Assembly: GCA_963521065.1 (NCBI GenBank)
Contig: CAUQTI010000027.1
Coordinates: forward strand, 1-38,475
From: IOR16 sp963521065
GTDB lineage: Bacteria; Bacillota; Clostridia; Peptostreptococcales; Anaerovoracaceae
DNA length: 38,475 nucleotides
Reading direction: 5' to 3'
The notes below the pieces were generated by a model that was not told the DNA's origin, did no database searches, and was given only the letters and a program-made list of their open reading frames with translations. Positions 35,553-38,475 of this stretch are shown piece by piece. The translations under genes were made by a program, and so were the position numbers. How positions within the stretch are numbered: the stretch's first letter is position 1; each line of letters begins with the position of its first letter.

Positions 35553-35780
35553 ACCGATTTCCCGCGGAATACTAACCCTTTTTATTTCATGCAGGTCTTC
35601 TGGCTCACGAATCATCACTTTTCTCTGACCTTCCCAAGATTTTCTCAGTGGCATTCCCAAAAAAAGCTCCTCGTTTACAGCGGCGGGACCGCGCAGGTCT
35701 CTCACCTGCTTCCCTCTTAGCCATCCTAATTCAATGAAATCGCGAATTAAGACGGAACATAAAATAGTTATTCAATTATT
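35553..35780 (-). ncRNA. Cobalamin riboswitch 2
   Basis: On the minus strand it shows GGGAAGCAGGTG with GACCTGC, the core GCGGTCCCGCCGCTGTAA (complement of 35675-35692), GCCACTGAG and the B12 box AGCCAGAAGACCTGCA (complement of 35590-35605). The core and B12 box are identical to those of riboswitch 1; differences lie mainly in peripheral loops. Promoter upstream, terminator downstream, then the DUF4430/GLUG/SLH gene. Predicted to switch the gene off when cobalamin is bound. Confidence 0.95.
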
Positions 35781-35802
35781 CATTAAATGCTTATCGTTTA
35801 GA

Positions 35803-35831
35803 ATCGTACCATCAAATAAAGTTTATGTCAA
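35803..35831 (-). promoter_or_regulatory. Promoter of riboswitch leader 2
   Basis: TTGACA (35826-35831), 17 bases, TACGAT (35803-35808) on the minus strand. Sequence and spacing parallel the promoter of leader 1 (both have TTGACATAAA). Confidence 0.82.
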
Positions 35832-35906
35832 CTACCAGAAAGGGAAATATCGTAGAATTTTGTAATCGCTGTTGTAAAGATGATTTTTATTCTGTCAGCA
35901 TTTTAC

Positions 35907-36533
35907 TCACCATAAGCTTTCAATAACAGTAAGCAGTTCCTGTTCTGAAACCGCTCCAGGAAACTGGACTGCGTAGGAAAATCCATCATACTGCCAAACA
36001 GCAAGATAATATTTATCGCCATTTCCTTTCATTGTAACACTGTACCCCTCTATAGCATGAGTCTTGATATTGCTGTACACTTCATAATTTCCGCTGACAT
36101 CTAGTTCACCGCGCTCTACTCGCAATGAGGCCGTCTCGCTCTGACCAATATACTTTACTTCCGCTAGCTCTCCCCAATAAGAAATATATTGCATTGATTC
36201 AATGTTAAACGGAACCTCCTGCATTTCCTTTACCGTAAACCCCATAGCTTCTGAGAGTTCTCTTGCTGTATTATACTCTACAATCCCCTCTTCCGGTATA
36301 TTTTCTACTGGAGGGTTCATCGGTAAATTGCTTATATTATGAAAAACAACCGTTCCGACAATCAAAATTAGAAAGCAGGCAGCAATAGAAAGATATTTTT
36401 TATAATTGACCAAAGGCACAATTTTTCGTGGAACTTTATCCAAATCAAGATTGTCTATATAATCTAAAATCCGATTATGCATTTCAGGAGTGACTTCTAT
36501 ATTCTTCATAACCTTATCATACTGATTCTCCAA
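35907..36533 (-). CDS. Membrane-bound anti-sigma factor with DUF4367-type C-terminal domain
   Basis: 208 aa from a TTG at 36531-36533, with GGAGG nine bases upstream inside the end of the sigma gene (17-base overlap). The cytoplasmic part (about 1-45) should hold the sigma factor. One membrane segment lies at about 48-66 (LSIAACFLILIVGTVVF). The external domain (about 85-208) matches the DUF4367 style (VKYIGQSETASLRV, DVSGNYEVY, VWQYDGFSYAVQF). The same domain recurs at the C-terminus of the secreted protein encoded at 37233-38174. The signal is unknown. Confidence 0.85.
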   Translation of the reverse strand: MENQYDKVMKNIEVTPEMHNRILDYIDNLDLDKVPRKIVPLVNYKKYLSIAACFLILIVGTVVFHNISNLPMNPPVENIPEEGIVEYNTARELSEAMGFTVKEMQEVPFNIESMQYISYWGELAEVKYIGQSETASLRVERGELDVSGNYEVYSNIKTHAIEGYSVTMKGNGDKYYLAVWQYDGFSYAVQFPGAVSEQELLTVIESLW

Positions 36534-37155
36534 AATCGTACACCTCCTTTAAAATATCTTTCAGCTTCGCTCTTGCTCTTTTTAACAATGAGCGGACGGT
36601 TACCTCTTTTTTCGACAAAAGATTGGCGATTTGAATGGTAGAGTATCCCTCATGATAAAAAAGGTGCACGACTTCGCTATACTTTAATGGCAATTGTTTT
36701 ACCGCATCCCATACGAAAGACAAATCTTCCAGTTCCTTGGCAGCTAAACTCTCACTGAGTTCATCTGTTTTCCGTATAGTATTATAGGTTATTTTATTCT
36801 TGCTGATATTTATTGCAACACGCAACAGCCACGCCTTTTCATGTTCATCTGACACAAACTGTGGCTGTGTTTTTATGAATTGTATTAACGTATCCTGCAA
36901 TACATCCTCTGCATCGCTCATATTTCGAAGGTAAGAATAAGCAAGACGTAAAACACTATTCCCATAGGATGTCAGTAATCGTTCAGTCTGTTCATTCACT
37001 TGAACGGACCGGACAGCGGCCTGCATCTGCCCTGCCTCTTTATTCTGCTCCCATTTCCCCGCAGAAAGGAATAAGCAGAATAAAGAATGGATTCGCGCTT
37101 GAAAAAAAGCAATCCACCCCCAAACTCTATTTTGCAGCTCGTATGTTTCTATCAT
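36517..37155 (-). CDS. ECF-family RNA polymerase sigma factor with N-terminal extension
   Basis: 212 aa. Region 2 (about 58-115) contains YLRNMSDAEDVLQDTLIQFI and DEHEKAWLLRVAINISKNK. Region 4 (about 145-200) has LPLKYSEVVHLFYHEGYSTIQIANLLSKKEVTVRSLLKRARAKLK in outline. The ATG at 37153-37155 has a perfect AAGGAGGTG, so the first 43 residues are probably translated. They include an aromatic, fairly hydrophobic stretch (11-32) that ordinary ECF factors lack. An internal ATG (codon 44) with a weaker GAGG site would give the usual ~169 aa. Coupled to the anti-sigma gene. Confidence 0.92.
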   Translation of the reverse strand: MIETYELQNRVWGWIAFFQARIHSLFCLFLSAGKWEQNKEAGQMQAAVRSVQVNEQTERLLTSYGNSVLRLAYSYLRNMSDAEDVLQDTLIQFIKTQPQFVSDEHEKAWLLRVAINISKNKITYNTIRKTDELSESLAAKELEDLSFVWDAVKQLPLKYSEVVHLFYHEGYSTIQIANLLSKKEVTVRSLLKRARAKLKDILKEVYDFGESV

Positions 37156-37179
37156 ACAGGCACCTCCTTAAAAATAGAA

Positions 37180-37215
37180 ATACAGCGATACTGCAACTTG
37201 ACAGAATCGCTATAT
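37180..37215 (-). terminator. Hairpin between the stalk-domain gene and the sigma gene (partial terminator)
   Basis: AGCGAT (37184-37189) pairs with ATCGCT (37206-37211). An inner CTG/CAG stem and one A-A mismatch complete the arm. On the minus strand it is followed by GTATTTCTATTTTT. It could reduce read-through from the secreted-protein gene into the sigma gene. Confidence 0.5.
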
Positions 37216-37232
37216 TTTTATATCCTGCTGTT

Positions 37233-38174
37233 TTAGCGAATATTTCCAACCATATCGCTGATAACGGATCGGTCTAAACCTGCCTCATCTATATTAACCG
37301 TAATAGAATAGGCATATTCTCCATCATTCCATGTCGCTACATTGATTTTTCCATCGCGGCCTTTAGTGGATACTTTAATGCTTCCAACGTCTACGGTGTT
37401 CTTTTCTTCAAATACAGTATATACCCCGCTGATATCCTCGCTGCCTTTTGCCTTGCGGATCTCAATTGTCTTTTCACTATTTTCAAAGAAAATTTTTATC
37501 ATATCATTCTCTGAGGCCTGAATCAAGCTTTGCAAATACCCCACTGGCATTTTTTCGGGAATTTTTATAGAAAATCCCGCTATTTTTCTGGCAGAATCCA
37601 TCGTACTGCAATCAACAAAGGGATTCGGGATTTGAACGTTAGCGTCTATGAATGGGTCCGGAATCTGTTCGCCCTTTTCTGTTGTTTGAATCTGAATTAT
37701 GTTTCCTTTCAATTCAATCGTATCTTTTTTATTGTCTAAAAGTGCATCGAATAATCCAAGTGGAACATAAGTCACACCATTTGTTACAACGGATGGCGTT
37801 CCAAAAGAAAAAGGTGCACTCGTTCCAATTATACCTTCAATACTTGGTGTAAGAATATAGGAATCAACCCCAATTATTATATTCACATGCCTCGCCCCAT
37901 TGTCTATTGAGATAGAATCCTTATTCCAACTAACTTTGAAGCCAAGCTCTTCAGCAATTGCTCTAACCGGAACCATAATGCACGCATTTATATCTGTCTT
38001 TTTTTCATTAATCTGAATTATATAGCTCTCAAACTTATTTTCTGAGATTTCTGTCACAGAGGCTGTGGGCGCCTTTGAAATTAAAGCAGGCATTTTAGCA
38101 TTAGCCGCAAACGTCGGAATCGCCATAGCACTTACAAGTGCTACAGATAACATTACAATAATTGATTTTTTCAT
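37233..38174 (-). CDS. Secreted copper amine oxidase N-terminal-like (stalk) domain protein with DUF4367-like C-terminus
   Basis: 313 aa from the ATG at 38172-38174, eight bases after AAAGGAAG; an ATG two codons earlier is too close to that site. Signal peptide 1-24 (MLSVALVSAMAIPTFA). Residues about 45-150 form a stalk domain (MVPVRAIAEELGFKVSWN, VTNGVTYVPLGLFDALL), a cell-wall associated module common in Clostridia and not an oxidase. The C-terminal ~110 residues resemble the external domain of the neighbouring anti-sigma factor (DISGVYTVF, KVSTKGRDGKINVATWNDG against DVSGNYEVY, SVTMKGNGDKYYLAVWQYDG). First gene of the sigma/anti-sigma operon, behind an ECF-like promoter. It may compete for, or present, the signal sensed by the anti-sigma factor. 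Confidence 0.85.
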   Translation of the reverse strand: MKKSIIVMLSVALVSAMAIPTFAANAKMPALISKAPTASVTEISENKFESYIIQINEKKTDINACIMVPVRAIAEELGFKVSWNKDSISIDNGARHVNIIIGVDSYILTPSIEGIIGTSAPFSFGTPSVVTNGVTYVPLGLFDALLDNKKDTIELKGNIIQIQTTEKGEQIPDPFIDANVQIPNPFVDCSTMDSARKIAGFSIKIPEKMPVGYLQSLIQASENDMIKIFFENSEKTIEIRKAKGSEDISGVYTVFEEKNTVDVGSIKVSTKGRDGKINVATWNDGEYAYSITVNIDEAGLDRSVISDMVGNIR

Positions 38175-38198
38175 ATTCATCTTCCTTTCAAATATAAG

Positions 38199-38216
38199 TG
38201 CTTATTCCCATAAGCA
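38199..38216. repeat. Small inverted repeat in the stalk-domain gene leader
   Basis: TGCTTAT-N4-ATAAGCA, 18 bases, about 10 bases ahead of the ribosome binding site. It could form an RNA hairpin that affects translation or be an operator. Confidence 0.45.
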
Positions 38217-38236
38217 TTTTCTATGTTTCTAATGTT

Positions 38237-38265
38237 TATACAAATGAAAGAAGAAAAACGTTGCA
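38237..38265 (-). promoter_or_regulatory. ECF-type promoter candidate for the second sigma operon
   Basis: On the minus strand TGCAAC followed by GTTTTT, a 17-base spacer and TGTATA fit the TGAAAC-N16/17-CGTA pattern of ECF promoters. The spacing is the same as at 17440-17468. It suggests autoregulation by the operon's own sigma factor. Confidence 0.5.
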
Positions 38266-38475
38266 AAAATAAAATTTATTTTATTAAATAATATAAACCT
38301 GCGCTTCTTAAGTAGTAAATTAATAGCATCCTGAGGTATCAGAGTCTCTGAATATTTATTGAATACAAAATAATGACAGAAGCGGGGGGCACATAAATGT
38401 TTGAGGGGCCGTCTGAAACAGGTGAATTAAGAAATTGGGACGCACGGGTTTTTGGTTGGTTTGTGTTAAGACGGG
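38266..38475 (+). other. Edge region with a possible incomplete reading frame
   Basis: AT-rich to about 38335, then a short palindrome TCAGAG-T-CTCTGA (38339-38351) and a G-rich stretch. From an ATG at 38398 a frame stays open to the window end (about 26 codons, MFEGPSETGELRNWD...). I do not recognise it and its ribosome binding site is weak. It may be the start of a gene, part of a mobile element, or non-coding. Confidence 0.2.

Noticed and set aside
37233..38174. A copper amine oxidase
   Set aside because: Only the N-terminal stalk-type domain is present; no catalytic domain or topaquinone site.
8071..38330. A 16-base match (GTAAATTAATAGCATC) between the left end of the insertion element (8071-8086) and about 38315-38330
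   Set aside because: The sequence is AT-rich and no inverted repeat or transposase remnant accompanies the second copy, so chance is likely.
38408..38417. GCCGTCTGAA, identical to the Neisseria DNA uptake sequence
   Set aside because: A single occurrence in a Gram-positive genome; 10 bases are expected by chance at this rate.

Overview
The window reads as a low-GC Gram-positive anaerobe of the Clostridia (Bacillota). The grounds are strong AGGAGG ribosome binding sites, frequent TTG/GTG starts, SLH-domain surface proteins, GTP-type PEP carboxykinase, ECF sigma/anti-sigma pairs and cobalamin riboswitches. No species can be named from sequence alone. Apart from a LysR gene and one ECF sigma/anti-sigma pair, almost everything is on the minus strand. 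No rRNA, tRNA or CRISPR array was seen.

Left part (1-8000): an edge-truncated winged-helix/SAM methyltransferase with an operator-rich promoter, a short Cys-rich DtxR-type regulator with an iron-box-like palindrome at its own promoter, PEP carboxykinase, a sodium:solute (NSS) symporter divergent from a LysR regulator, an AraC regulator followed by a DUF2000 protein, and a remnant of an alpha/beta hydrolase. An IS1182-type element (about 8038-9723) has inserted into a terminator-like hairpin.

Middle (9860-17204): a tight minus-strand cluster encodes a NifH-like reductase and two NifD/NifK-like subunits, with an FkbM-type methyltransferase at the end. An AraC regulator and a membrane-anchored M13 metallopeptidase lie immediately upstream. 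No NifB, NifE/N or NifV gene is nearby, and one of the six P-cluster-type cysteine positions is replaced by serine. This points to a nitrogenase-like reductase of unknown substrate rather than to nitrogen fixation.

Right part (17440-38475): an ECF sigma/anti-sigma pair is followed by three very large secreted SLH proteins. The two GLUG-repeat proteins (1994 and 1494 aa) each contain a DUF4430 (transcobalamin-like) module. Each is preceded by its own cobalamin riboswitch, complete with promoter and intrinsic terminator. Between them lies an SLH-anchored subtilisin without a riboswitch. I infer a B12-responsive cell-surface system, possibly for cobalamin capture outside the cell with a co-located protease. 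Beyond it lies a second ECF sigma/anti-sigma operon that begins with a secreted protein sharing the anti-sigma factor's C-terminal domain.

The two most interesting systems are the pair of riboswitch-controlled DUF4430/SLH proteins and the nitrogenase-like/FkbM operon.
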